Under the pieces are notes generated by a model. The model searched no databases. It was given only the letters and a program-made list of their open reading frames with translations, and was not told the origin of the DNA. The position numbers and the translations under genes are program-made. Positions 10,446 through 23,059 of a DNA stretch of 52,670 bases are shown in pieces. The stretch comes from Bacillota bacterium. GTDB taxonomy: Bacteria > Bacillota > Sulfobacillia > JACIYH01. The number at the start of each line of letters is the position of its first letter. Positions within the stretch are counted from its first letter, which is position 1. The stretch spans positions 1-52,670 of the forward strand of contig JACIYH010000011.1 of NCBI GenBank assembly GCA_014360055.1, read 5' to 3'.

Positions 10446-10539
10446 TGGCGGAGAGAGTGGGATTCGAACCCACGAGGCAGGTTTGGGCCCGCCTACACGC
10501 TCTCCAGGCGTGCTCCTTAAGCCACTCGGACATCTCTCC
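10446..10539 (-). tRNA. tRNA-Ser (GGA)
   Basis: 94 nt including an encoded CCA. The acceptor GGAGAGA pairs with TCTCTCC, the discriminator is G, the anticodon loop is CTGGAGA, and there is a long variable arm typical of serine tRNAs. Its anticodon pairs with UCC, the specifier I read in the T-box leader at 14.0-14.4 kb. It starts 7 bases before the SRP RNA. Confidence 0.96.
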
Positions 10540-10557
10540 GCTCGATGTCGAGGCTGC

Positions 10558-10650
10558 TGGCGGAGAGAGTGGGATTCGAACCCACGAGGCACCTTTTGGG
10601 CGCCTACCCGTTTTCGAGACGGGCCCGTTCAACCGCTCCGGCATCTCTCC
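10558..10650 (-). tRNA. tRNA-Ser (CGA)
   Basis: 93 nt with encoded CCA and discriminator G. Anticodon stem-loop CCCGT-CTCGAAA-ACGGG gives anticodon CGA, reading UCG. Long variable arm. Its 5' half overlaps the 3' end of tadA: the tadA stop codon (TAG) lies inside the tRNA just after the anticodon stem. Confidence 0.96.
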
Positions 10651-11092
10651 GCAACCGGCCGAAAAACTCGCGTAGAAGCTCCCGGCATTCCTCCGCGCGC
10701 ACTCCTGCGCTTACCTCCACCTGGTGATTGAAGCGCTTATCCCGCAGCAGATCAACCAGGGTACCCGCTGCTCCTGCCTTGGGATCCGCCACCCCGTAAA
10801 CCAGGCGGTCGATGCGCGCCTGGACCATGGCACCGGCACACATGGGGCACGGTTCCATAGTCACGTACAGCGTGCACCCGGTGAGGCGCCACCCGCCCAG
10901 AGCGCCCGCTGCTTCCCTGATGGCCAGCATCTCGGCATGGGCGGTGGGATCGCGTTCGCTCTCGCGCAGGTTGCGCCCGCGGCCCACCGCGCGGCCTTCT
11001 CTCACCACCACCGCACCCACGGGGACTTCGCCGAGGGCCATGGCGGCGCGCGCTTCCGCCAGGGCTTCTCCCATCCAGAAGTGATCGTCCAT
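10604..11092 (-). CDS. tadA: tRNA adenosine(34) deaminase TadA
   Basis: Converts A34 to inosine in tRNA-Arg(ACG), letting it read CGN codons. Zinc deaminase motifs are TAHAEMLAIREA (H52, E54) and PCPMCAGAM (C82, C85). ATG at 11092 is preceded by AAGGAG. At 162 residues the length is normal, but the last 15 or so codons run into the tRNA-Ser(CGA) gene, so the tail (AGAVERARLENG) is simply tRNA sequence read in frame. Its substrate tRNA-Arg(ACG) is encoded in the same cluster at 11229-11305. Confidence 0.96.
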   Translation of the reverse strand: MDDHFWMGEALAEARAAMALGEVPVGAVVVREGRAVGRGRNLRESERDPTAHAEMLAIREAAGALGGWRLTGCTLYVTMEPCPMCAGAMVQARIDRLVYGVADPKAGAAGTLVDLLRDKRFNHQVEVSAGVRAEECRELLREFFGRLRRDAGAVERARLENG

Positions 11093-11122
11093 GGCGCTCC
11101 TTGCAGGTTGTCAAGGTAGGAG

Positions 11123-11199
11123 TGGTGCGCCCGAGACGACTCGAACGTCCGACACGCGGTTTAGGAAACCGCTGCTCTATCCACCTGAGCTACGGGCGC
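11123..11199 (-). tRNA. tRNA-Arg (CCT)
   Basis: 77 nt with encoded CCA. Acceptor GCGCCCG/CGGGCGC, discriminator A, anticodon stem-loop GCGGT-TTCCTAA-ACCGC, so anticodon CCT reading AGG. Lies between tadA and tRNA-Arg(ACG). Confidence 0.95.
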
Positions 11200-11228
11200 A
11201 CCTCAAAACGATTTGCGATTTAGGCGAG

Positions 11229-11305
11229 TGGCGCGCCCGGCAGGATTCGAACCTGCGACCCCCGGATTCGTAGTCCGTTACTCTGTCCAGCTGAGCTACG
11301 GGCGC
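11229..11305 (-). tRNA. tRNA-Arg (ACG)
   Basis: 77 nt with encoded CCA. Acceptor GCGCCCG/CGGGCGC, discriminator G, anticodon loop CTACGAA, so anticodon ACG. This is the TadA substrate (A34 to I34). First gene of the tRNA/tadA/SRP RNA unit; a promoter lies 17 bases upstream. Confidence 0.96.
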
Positions 11306-11321
11306 GCTTTTCGCAACCTGT

Positions 11322-11350
11322 ATGATAGCACATGCCGACCCTCTCCGCAA
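11322..11350 (-). promoter_or_regulatory. Promoter for tRNA-Arg/tadA/tRNA-Ser/SRP RNA unit
   Basis: Sigma-A-type promoter on the minus strand: -35 TTGCGG (11345-11350), 17-base spacer, -10 TATCAT (11322-11327). Transcription would start a few bases before tRNA-Arg(ACG). Confidence 0.7.
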
Positions 11351-11417
11351 CCCGACCGCACACCCGCACACCCGCCCGGCGTTGACCGCTGACGGCTGGG
11401 ACGGCCGCTGCGGTCAT

Positions 11418-12710
11418 TCAGGGGGCGATGGGAGCGGCAGGTTCCATCACGGCCAGGCCGTCCATGTAGGGACGCAGCACTTCGGGGACGACCACGCTGC
11501 CGTCTTCCTGCTGGTAGTTCTCCAGGATGGCGGCCACCGTGCGCCCGACCGCCACACCCGAGCCGTTGAGGGTGTGGGCATACTCCACCCTGCCGCGCGG
11601 TCCGCGCCGGAACCTGATGTTCGCCCGCCGGGCCTGGAAGTCCTCGAAATTGGAACACGACGATATCTCTTTGTAGTCATTGTAGCCGGGCAGCCAGACC
11701 TCCAGGTCGTAGGTCTTGGCCGAAGCGAAGCTCATGTCGCCCGTGCACAGCAGGACCACCCGGTAGGGCAACCCCAGGAGTTGCAGGACCTCCTCGGCAT
11801 CGGCCACCAGCTTTTCCAGTTCGTCGTATGACTGCTCGGGCAGGGTGAACTTCACCAGTTCGACTTTGTTGAACTGGTGGACGCGGATCATGCCCCGGGT
11901 GTCGCGACCCGCCGCCCCCGCCTCGGCGCGGAAACAGGCGGTGTACGCGGTGTAGTACAGGGGAAGTTGATCGGCATCCAGGATCTCGTCGCGGTGGATA
12001 TTGGTGAGGGGCACCTCCGCAGTAGGGATGAGCCAGAGGTCCTCGCCCTCCACGTGGTACATGTCTTCCACGAACTTGGGCAGCTGGCCCGTACCCACCA
12101 TGCAGTCCCGCGTCACCAGGAAAGGCGGGAACCACTCCAGGTAGCCGTGGCGGGTGGTGTGCAGGTCCAGCATGAAGTTGATGAGGGCGCGCTCCAGCCG
12201 GGCCCCCACCCCGCGGTTGAGCACGAACCGCGACCCCGACAGCTTGGAGGCCCGCTCGAAGTCCAGCGCCCCGAGGGCGGCGCCGATGTCCCAGTGAGCA
12301 CGGGGGTCAAAGGAGAAACGCGGAGGGTCGCCCCAGCGCCGCACTTCCACGTTGGCGGAAGCGTCCGGCCCCACGGGCACGCTCTCGTGGGGGAGGTTGG
12401 GCACCAGCAGCAGCAACTCGTTCAGCCTGGCATCGATTTCCCCCAAGCGGGTGTCCAGCTCGGCGATGCGGTCCGCTACCGCCCGCATCTCTTCCACCAG
12501 AGAGGCCGCGTCCTCACCCCTCTTCTTGAGCCGCCCGATCTCCTCGGACACCCGGTTGCGCTGGGCCCGCAGGGCTTCCGCCTCGCCCAGGATGCGCCTG
12601 CGCTCTTCGTCAGCGCCCAGGATGGCGTCGATGTCAGCTTGCATGCGTTTCTTCTCCAACCCCTGCCGCACCAGTTCGGGATTGGCCCGGATGAACTTGA
12701 GGTCAAGCAT
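11418..12710 (-). CDS. serS: Seryl-tRNA synthetase
   Basis: Class II synthetase, 430 residues. The N-terminal coiled-coil arm (about 28-100, [21 protein letters not shown]) grips the long variable arm of tRNA-Ser. Motif 2 ([24 protein letters not shown]) is seen as [15 protein letters not shown], and motif 3 is [20 protein letters not shown]. The ATG at 12710 follows AGGGGGAG. It is 66 bases downstream of mtnA with no terminator between them, so the serine-type T-box at 14.0-14.36 kb probably governs both genes. Confidence 0.97.
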   Translation of the reverse strand: MLDLKFIRANPELVRQGLEKKRMQADIDAILGADEERRRILGEAEALRAQRNRVSEEIGRLKKRGEDAASLVEEMRAVADRIAELDTRLGEIDARLNELLLLVPNLPHESVPVGPDASANVEVRRWGDPPRFSFDPRAHWDIGAALGALDFERASKLSGSRFVLNRGVGARLERALINFMLDLHTTRHGYLEWFPPFLVTRDCMVGTGQLPKFVEDMYHVEGEDLWLIPTAEVPLTNIHRDEILDADQLPLYYTAYTACFRAEAGAAGRDTRGMIRVHQFNKVELVKFTLPEQSYDELEKLVADAEEVLQLLGLPYRVVLLCTGDMSFASAKTYDLEVWLPGYNDYKEISSCSNFEDFQARRANIRFRRGPRGRVEYAHTLNGSGVAVGRTVAAILENYQQEDGSVVVPEVLRPYMDGLAVMEPAAPIAP

Positions 12711-12776
12711 GTAGGCTCCCCCTTCTTGCCTTTCTCGGCCTTCTTGCCTTTTTCTGCAGGTCCCGCCCCGTTCGCC

Positions 12777-13934
12777 CTACACCCGTCCGCCGCCTCCCGT
12801 GCCGTTCCGTTCACCCCGCCCGGCTCCCCCGCCCATGCCGTCACCCGGGCTGGCCGGCCCCGCGCCCGCCAGGCGGGCGAGGGCCCGGTCGAGGGGCGGA
12901 TACAGCACGCCGCCATCGGTGACGATGGCGCTCACCAGACGGGCGGGCGTGACGTCAAAGGCCGGATTGCGGGCACGGGCGCCCGCGGGTGTCACCCGGC
13001 GCCCCAGCACCGCCAGCACCTCTTCCTCGTCCCGCTCCTCGATGACTATGTGCTCCCCCGATGGGAGGGTCAGGTCCAGGGTAGATCGAGGAGCAGCCAC
13101 GTAGAAGGGAACCCCGTGGTGGCGGGCGAGTACGGCCAGGCTGTACGTGCCGATCTTGTTGGCCACGTCCCCGTTGGCGGCGATGCGGTCGGCACCCACC
13201 ACCACCAGGTCGACCTCGCCGCGGGACATCAGGTACCCGGCCATGTTGTCGGTTATAACGCGATAGGGTACACCCGCCTTCTCCAGTTCCCAGGCCGTCA
13301 GCCGCGCCCCCTGCAGGAGCGGCCTGGTCTCATCGACCCACACGCTCACCCCCCGCCCCTGGCGGTGGGCGTGGATAATGGCGCCCAGGGCCGTCCCGTA
13401 TCCTGCCGTGGCCAGCGGCCCCGCATTGCAGTGGGTCATTATGCGGGCGCCGTCCGGGATCAGTTCCAGGGCGTGGCTCAAGATGCGCATGTCCATCTCC
13501 AGGTTCTCCCGGTAGATGGCCAGTGCTTCCTCCCGGGCCAGGTCGGCCATCTCCCGCGGGCCGGGGTCCGAACCCGCAGCCAGGCCGATGCGCCCCATCA
13601 CCCGGTCAACCGCCCAGGCCAGGTTCACCGCCGTGGGCCGGGCCGAGCGAAGGGCAGAAGCGGCTGCCTGCAGCCTGGTCAGGAACTCGTCCCGCCCCAG
13701 GCCCGAGAGCCGTCGAGCCTCGTGGGCCAGGGCGAACGCGGCCGCCACCCCGATGGCGGGTGCTCCCCTCACCGCCAGACTCCGAATGGCGTCCACCACC
13801 TCCGCCGCCGAGGTCAGGCGCAGGTACTTCTCCTCCCCCGGGAGGAGGCGTTGGTCCAGGATCACCACGCCCTCCTCGGTCAGGCGGACACTCTCCGTCC
13901 TCCCCAAGCCCCCGCCTTCGGTTCCCGCCTGCAT
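12777..13934 (-). CDS. mtnA: S-methyl-5-thioribose-1-phosphate isomerase
   Basis: Methionine salvage enzyme turning methylthioribose-1-P into methylthioribulose-1-P. AVRGAPAIGVAAAFALA near residue 50, MTHCNAGPLATAGYGTALG near 165 (catalytic Cys) and DLVVVGADRIAANGDVANKIG near 245 (catalytic Asp) match MtnA/eIF2B-like enzymes. The ATG at 13934 follows GGGGAAGGAGGGACAGG, giving 385 residues; the frame extends further upstream only through the T-box leader. The C-terminus has a Gly-rich tail (about 25 residues) beyond the normal end. It lies between the T-box and serS. Confidence 0.95.
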   Translation of the reverse strand: MQAGTEGGGLGRTESVRLTEEGVVILDQRLLPGEEKYLRLTSAAEVVDAIRSLAVRGAPAIGVAAAFALAHEARRLSGLGRDEFLTRLQAAASALRSARPTAVNLAWAVDRVMGRIGLAAGSDPGPREMADLAREEALAIYRENLEMDMRILSHALELIPDGARIMTHCNAGPLATAGYGTALGAIIHAHRQGRGVSVWVDETRPLLQGARLTAWELEKAGVPYRVITDNMAGYLMSRGEVDLVVVGADRIAANGDVANKIGTYSLAVLARHHGVPFYVAAPRSTLDLTLPSGEHIVIEERDEEEVLAVLGRRVTPAGARARNPAFDVTPARLVSAIVTDGGVLYPPLDRALARLAGAGPASPGDGMGGGAGRGERNGTGGGGRV

Positions 13935-14017
13935 CCTGTCCCTCCTTCCCCGCTTTGCCCGACGGGACAGCGGGCCCTTCCCACACCGGGGGCAGATCGC
14001 GGGACGCCTGCCGCCCC

Positions 14018-14057
14018 GAGAAAAGAGAGTGCCTCCCGTCACAGGGACGAGAGGCAC
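14018..14057 (-). terminator. T-box terminator hairpin
   Basis: GTGCCTC-T-CGTC pairs with GACG-G-GAGGCAC around a CCTGT loop (14029-14057), followed by TCTCTTTTCTC. It directly follows the T-box sequence, with which it should be mutually exclusive. Confidence 0.85.
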
Positions 14058-14357
14058 GGACTCCCGCGTTGCCACCCTGGTTGACCTGTCCCATCCCACG
14101 CGCGGCCGCCACGGGAACTCCCGGGCTGGCCCACGCCGGCTCGCTCCGTCGGCGGGGACGCCGGGGACGTCCCCGGGCGCAGGCCGGCGCGGTGCGGGCA
14201 GGTCCACCTCTTAGCTGTAACGGGCTGACCCGGGCCGACTCATCGCCGCCGGCTCCGGGGCGGATTCGCCGCCTGCCCCACCGGTTCGCAGCACCCACCG
14301 GCTCTCTGCGGGGGCTCGGACGCGGCTACTGCTCCCCATCCTCGCCTGCTGGCGCCG
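14018..14357 (-). promoter_or_regulatory. T-box leader (probably tRNA-Ser) controlling mtnA-serS
   Basis: Minus-strand leader of about 330 nt. The T-box sequence CCAGGGTGGCAACGCGG (14064-14080) precedes an intrinsic terminator. Stem I elements are present: AGAGAGCCGGTGGGTGCTG near 14290-14310. A loop GGCGAATCCGCC holds a candidate specifier UCC (14262-14264), a serine codon. The bulge TGGC pairs with GCCA, that is, a tRNA with discriminator G, as in both tRNA-Ser genes here. Uncharged tRNA-Ser should favour the antiterminator. The T-box call is firm; the specifier reading is inference, since I could not fold stem I computationally. Confidence 0.88.
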
Positions 14358-14386
14358 ATTTTACCACACTTGGGTTGGTCCGACAA
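14358..14386 (-). promoter_or_regulatory. Promoter of the T-box/mtnA/serS unit
   Basis: Sigma-A-type: -35 TTGTCG (14381-14386), 17-base spacer, -10 TAAAAT (14358-14363) on the minus strand, placing the transcript start at the 5' edge of the T-box leader. Confidence 0.78.
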
Positions 14387-14428
14387 CAATGACGTCGCGC
14401 CTCGCGCCCGACGCCAAGTTGGCCGGGA

Positions 14429-14725
14429 TCACCCAGCTGCACTTTTTCGCCCGAGGTCGGCGATGAGGCCACTGAGCACCGCTCCTACGGCAAGCGGAAG
14501 CAGCACCAGCCATTTACTCCCCCATGCGTCGGGCGCGCCTGCCACCCCGAAGTGCATGGGTACGGCGGGAGGCAGTACGCTCCAGTAGTACGCAGGCAGA
14601 ATCGTCATGACGAGTAGCCCCAGGACCGCTAAGCCTTCCAGGATCCCGTCCAGTCGCGTCCTCGGCAGCGTCAATACCGGTCGGTTGGCCGCCACCGCTG
14701 ATCGCCTCCATCTCGTCGCATACAT
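14429..14725 (-). CDS. DUF1648 domain membrane protein
   Basis: 98 residues from the ATG at 14725 (MYATRWRRSAVAANRP). The segment PAYYWSVLPPAVPMHFGVAG then APDAWGSK is the DUF1648 signature, found in SdpI-like immunity proteins and other small membrane proteins. Two hydrophobic segments are visible: about 28-48 and 70-90. It ends 43 bases before the serS T-box promoter and stands alone. The base composition around it looks slightly less GC-rich than its neighbours. No partner toxin is visible, so an immunity role is not supported. Confidence 0.75.
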   Translation of the reverse strand: MYATRWRRSAVAANRPVLTLPRTRLDGILEGLAVLGLLVMTILPAYYWSVLPPAVPMHFGVAGAPDAWGSKWLVLLPLAVGAVLSGLIADLGRKSAAG

Positions 14726-14775
14726 CTTAGCGCACTTATAGCCCAGCTGGGGGCCTATTGCAGGGTTGGCGGCAC

Positions 14776-14880
14776 TTGCCACACGGTGCTACGCCGACCT
14801 GCCCTGAGGCGGTGCGGCCCAGACCCTGCCGCGAGGCGGTACTGCCCCGACCGCGCCTTGAAGCAGCGTTGCAGCCCCGA
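14776..14880. repeat. Degenerate tandem repeat, about 27-base period
   Basis: Three to four decayed copies lie between rtcB and the DUF1648 gene. The clearest two are CTGCCCTGAGGCGGTGCGGC... (from about 14799) and CTGCCGCGAGGCGGTACTGC... (from about 14826), each ending in GACC. A third, weaker copy follows and a weaker one precedes. Function unknown. Confidence 0.6.
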
Positions 14881-14885
14881 TTCAA

Positions 14886-17741
14886 TCAGCCCTTGATGAC
14901 GCCGATGGGGCGCATACGCACCACCTTGCCCGCCAGGCCCGCCCGGTGCATGACCTCGACCACCCGGGAGACGTCCTTGTAGGCCTCGGGGGCCTCTTCC
15001 GCCAGGCCGGCATCGGAAGCGCCCCGCACCACGATCCCCTGCTCCAGCAGTTGCCTCTTCAGTTCCGAGCCGCGGGTACCCTTCTTGGCCTGGGCGCGGG
15101 ACATCACCCGGCCGGCACCGTGGGAGGCGCTGCCGAAGGTCTCGGCCATGGCCCCCGGGAGCCCCACCAGAACGTAGGAGGCCCGGCCCATGTCGCCGGG
15201 GACCAGCACGGGCTGGCCCACGTCCCGGTAGGCGGGAGGCAGGGCGGGATGGCCAGCGGCGAAGGCGCGGGAGGCCCCCTTGCGGTGCACGCACACCCGT
15301 GTACGCCGCCCGCCCACCTCGTGCTCCTCGAACTTGGCAATGTTGTGGGCCTGGTCATAGAGGAGCGACAGGTCCAGGTCCTCGGGCCGTTTGCGGAAGA
15401 AGCGGGCCATGGACTCCCGTACCCAGTGGGACAGGATCTGCCGGTTGGCCCAGGCGAAGTTGGCGGCCGCCGCCATGGCGGCGAAATAGTCCCTGCCCTC
15501 GCGGGAATCCAGGGGGGCACAGGCGAGCTGGCGGTCGGGCACCTTGATGTCGTATTTGGAGAGGGCCTGGTCCATCACCGCCAGGTAGTCCGTGCACACC
15601 TGGTGGCCGAGGCCGCGGGAGCCCGTGTGCACCTGCACCACCACCTGACCCTGGTACAGGCCAAAAGCGCGGGCCACCTCCTCGTCGAAGACCTCGTCCA
15701 CCACGGAAAGCTCCAGGAAGTGGTTGCCCGAGCCCAGGGTGCCCAGCTGGGGGGCACCCCGCTGCTTGGCGCGTCCGCTCACCCGGCCGGGGTCGGCCCC
15801 CGCCAGGCTGCCCCGTTCCTCGATGAAGTCGAGGTCCTCAGGGCGACCATATCCCTTCTCCACCGCCCAGGCAGCGCCCCGCACCAGCACTCCGTCGAGA
15901 TCCGCACCTTTGACGGTCAGCCGCCCCTCCGAGCCGAGCCCGGCGGGGATGTCCCGGAAGAGCTGGTCCACCAGTTCTTTGAGGCGCGGCCGCACGTCCT
16001 CCTCGCGCAGGTTGGTGCGCAGGATGCGCACCCCGCAGTTGGAAACCACGAACCCGTTGGCGATGAAGTTGTGATGGGTATCGCTCACCGTGAAGTCATA
16101 GACAGTCCCGTACCAGGGGATGGGCTCCTTGCGGATGATCTGGTCCCAAACCTGCCCAGTCATCCCCAGGCCCTCCGTCCTCTCGCGCAAGAACGAGGGG
16201 AACGAGGCCCCGGAGCGCTTGAGTTCGAGGGCGCGGGCGATGCTGTCCCGGCGATGCTCCAGCACCAGGAGTTTGAGGCGGAGGTAGTGGGCAGCCACGT
16301 TGGCAAGGTACTGCATGCGGCGGTTGTACTCGAAGCCGACCCGGGTCCACAGGGCAATGAGGTTCTCGGGCCTGCCGGAGATCTGCAGCCGGAGTCTCAC
16401 CGACACCTGCCCGTCTTTACGCACGTACTCGTCTGCCTCTTTGCGGATGGAACTGGAAACCCCGAATTCCTCGAGCAATCTCCGCAGGTCCGCCAGGTAG
16501 CGACGACCCTCTGCCAGGTGGTCGCGCACCACGCTTACGCAGAGGACAGGAGCGTCAAGGTTATACGGGTGGCCCGTGACAGCCCGCGGAGCCGTCAGTT
16601 CGGCACCGAAGAGGGAGGCCAGGAAGAGACGCTTCATCCAGAGGGGAGCCCGGTGTAACCAGCCGGGTACCGATACCCCACGGATCACCTTATCCCCGTC
16701 GGTGGCGCCCAAGCACCTCAGTAAGACCGCCAGCGCCGAGGACCCGCACTGCACCCGCGACTCCGTGCGCTCGAAGGAGACCGTGCCGTACCTGGTCTCT
16801 ATACGGTGCGAGCGGTGGCGGCCGTAAATGCGGGACGGGGCGAAACCCAGACGCCTTACGTCCTCGCGGATGCGCTCCAGGTCCTCGGGCTCCCCGTAGA
16901 ATGCCATCAGGGCGCCTCCGGACCTCAGGAAGTGCAGGGTCCCGTCGCCCTGGATGAACCCCAGAAGCTTGACCAGATAGGGCAGGCGCGGGTTGTCCAT
17001 ACGCAGGGGCAGAAGGCCCCGCTCCCGCAGGACCCTCACCACCTGCCGCAGCCCGGTGGCTGGCCCGGGGTAGGCGTCCCGCAGGTCCTCCTCGGATACC
17101 AGCACCTCGTCGGTCGGTTCTTCGTACGGTACCCCCTCGAAGGGATACACCGAGACGGCATCGCCCGCCGCCAGTTCTGCCAGGGGGACCATGCCCCGCG
17201 GGGTGAGGAAGGGATGGTCGGCGGTCGCCACTATTTCTCGCCCCGACTCAGTCGTCACCCGGTACACCGTGGCCGCGGGCGGGTACTGCTTCAGGTAGGC
17301 GGCAATGGGGGTGTCCCTCACCTCGGTGTGGGGATTCACGCAGCGGATGCGCTCCCCCGTCCAGTGCCCGTCGAACTCGGCGATGGGGCGATGATAACCG
17401 AACTCGTGCAGCACGCGCGCTTCCCCGGCCAGGCAGTTGATGTCGAAGCCTATTCCGCCGGGGGAGATCACGCCCCCCTCCAGCGAGGTGGCGGCCACCC
17501 CGCCGATGGGGAAACCGTATCCCCAGTGGATGTCGGGCATGGCCAGGGAGGCGCCCACGATGCCGGGCAGCGCGGCCACATTTGCCACCTGTTCAGGTGC
17601 CTGGTCTTCCTTGATGTCGGCGAGCATGTCCTGAGAGGCATAGATGATGCCGGGGACGCGCATGAACCCGCGGTAGGAGGTGGGTATGCGCCACCGGTAA
17701 GGATCGATGCGCTCCAGGGGACCTTCCCATCGCTTGCTCAC
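14886..17741 (-). CDS. rtcB: RNA ligase RtcB, interrupted by an intein
   Basis: RtcB joins 2',3'-cyclic phosphate RNA ends to 5'-OH ends, using GTP and Mn2+. The precursor is 951 residues; removing residues 103-568 (intein) leaves a 485-residue RtcB, the normal size. N-extein: GIVGASLAMPDIHWGYGFPI and ISPGGIGFDIN. C-extein: CGVRIL with the metal-binding Cys, LGTLGSGNHFLEL, VHTGSRGLGHQ, and SHGAGR with the histidine that becomes guanylylated (about 874 of the precursor). GTG at 17741 follows GGGAGGGG. Archease, its activator, is encoded 129 bases upstream. Splicing must occur for activity because the intein separates Asn102 from the catalytic Cys. Bacterial roles include RNA repair. Confidence 0.96.
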   Translation of the reverse strand: MSKRWEGPLERIDPYRWRIPTSYRGFMRVPGIIYASQDMLADIKEDQAPEQVANVAALPGIVGASLAMPDIHWGYGFPIGGVAATSLEGGVISPGGIGFDINCLAGEARVLHEFGYHRPIAEFDGHWTGERIRCVNPHTEVRDTPIAAYLKQYPPAATVYRVTTESGREIVATADHPFLTPRGMVPLAELAAGDAVSVYPFEGVPYEEPTDEVLVSEEDLRDAYPGPATGLRQVVRVLRERGLLPLRMDNPRLPYLVKLLGFIQGDGTLHFLRSGGALMAFYGEPEDLERIREDVRRLGFAPSRIYGRHRSHRIETRYGTVSFERTESRVQCGSSALAVLLRCLGATDGDKVIRGVSVPGWLHRAPLWMKRLFLASLFGAELTAPRAVTGHPYNLDAPVLCVSVVRDHLAEGRRYLADLRRLLEEFGVSSSIRKEADEYVRKDGQVSVRLRLQISGRPENLIALWTRVGFEYNRRMQYLANVAAHYLRLKLLVLEHRRDSIARALELKRSGASFPSFLRERTEGLGMTGQVWDQIIRKEPIPWYGTVYDFTVSDTHHNFIANGFVVSNCGVRILRTNLREEDVRPRLKELVDQLFRDIPAGLGSEGRLTVKGADLDGVLVRGAAWAVEKGYGRPEDLDFIEERGSLAGADPGRVSGRAKQRGAPQLGTLGSGNHFLELSVVDEVFDEEVARAFGLYQGQVVVQVHTGSRGLGHQVCTDYLAVMDQALSKYDIKVPDRQLACAPLDSREGRDYFAAMAAAANFAWANRQILSHWVRESMARFFRKRPEDLDLSLLYDQAHNIAKFEEHEVGGRRTRVCVHRKGASRAFAAGHPALPPAYRDVGQPVLVPGDMGRASYVLVGLPGAMAETFGSASHGAGRVMSRAQAKKGTRGSELKRQLLEQGIVVRGASDAGLAEEAPEAYKDVSRVVEVMHRAGLAGKVVRMRPIGVIKG
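16038..17435 (-). mobile_element. Intein with LAGLIDADG homing endonuclease inside rtcB
   Basis: Precursor residues 103-568 (466 aa). Block A is CLAGEARVLHEF with the nucleophilic Cys103. Block B is IVATADHPFLTPRG with TxxH (T173, H176). Dodecapeptide motifs are KLLGFIQGDG (about 258-267) and LFLASLFGAEL (about 372-382), both keeping the acidic residue (D266, E381). Block F/G is TVYDFTVSDTHHNF then IANGFVVSN, with terminal Asn568 and Cys as +1 residue. The penultimate residue is Ser567, not the usual His. The size and motifs suggest a full, possibly active homing intein. Confidence 0.93.
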
Positions 17742-17870
17742 CGCGATCCACCCCTCCCTATCCGTTGAGCTTGGCGCCTGGCTCAGGGGGTGCCTGTCAT
17801 CGGACCGCAGTCCACAGGGGTTGCCTTCCGTGATCCTGCGGTTCGCGGAGGCCGCCCGTGAGCGCGGGCC

Positions 17871-18302
17871 TCAGAGGTCGAACACCACCTGCGCGGACAG
17901 CCGCCCGCCCCTGCGGGTCACGCGGAGGCCGTGCAGGGTCGCCGCCTTCACCTCACGGCGCAGCCGATGTCGCGGACCCAGCGGTTCACCCTTCACCGCC
18001 GCCCGTACCATGAGCCCGCCGCCGGGGGCTTCCTCTACAGTAAGGCGTTCCAGTTCCCTCCAGACCACCCTACCCGTTTCGTGCTGGAAGATCAACTCGT
18101 TCAGGAAGTTGACCAGCAGGGTCTCGACGTCCCGCCCCTCCGCGGTGATCTCCCAGGTCAGTTCAGCGCGCACCTGCCGCACGTCCCAGCACACCGACCA
18201 CAGACCCACGGCGGCGGCCCGCAGGACCTCTTCCAGGTTCTCCCCGGTGACCGCCAGGGCCAGGTCCGCCGTATGCGGTACCACCCGCCACCTGCCAGCC
18301 AT
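17871..18302 (-). CDS. Archease (RtcB cofactor protein)
   Basis: 143 residues. VVPHTADLALAVTGENLEE at the N-terminus and DVETLLVNFLNELIFQHETG in the middle are archease hallmarks; the early His-Thr-Ala-Asp is metal-binding. The C-terminus has VKAATLHGLRVTR. Archease speeds RtcB guanylylation and multiple turnover. It starts 3 bases after the gyrA stop and is followed by rtcB, an unusual but logical coupling of the two partners to gyrase genes. Confidence 0.93.
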   Translation of the reverse strand: MAGRWRVVPHTADLALAVTGENLEEVLRAAAVGLWSVCWDVRQVRAELTWEITAEGRDVETLLVNFLNELIFQHETGRVVWRELERLTVEEAPGGGLMVRAAVKGEPLGPRHRLRREVKAATLHGLRVTRRGGRLSAQVVFDL

Positions 18303-18305
18303 CGC

Positions 18306-20732
<2,427 letters not shown>

Positions 20733-20819
20733 AGGTCTCACTCCTATCACGCCAACGGTCCTGGCCGGTTATGATCCTGCCGGGGCGCCTTCGCCGTACG
20801 GTAGCGGGGCGCGTAAGGG

Positions 20820-23052
<2,233 letters not shown>

Positions 23053-23059
23053 CCTCCCG

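Noticed and set aside
11877-14084. A 735-codon open frame antisense to serS and mtnA
   Set aside because: It is a shadow of two well-conserved genes and the T-box; no motif or ribosome site supports it.
13935-14207. Longer mtnA reading frame running back through the leader
   Set aside because: That frame crosses the T-box and terminator, and a good ribosome site lies just before the ATG at 13934.
14429-14725. Toxin-antitoxin or SdpI-type immunity system at the DUF1648 gene
   Set aside because: No partner gene for a toxin or regulator is present on either side; only a lone membrane gene is supported.
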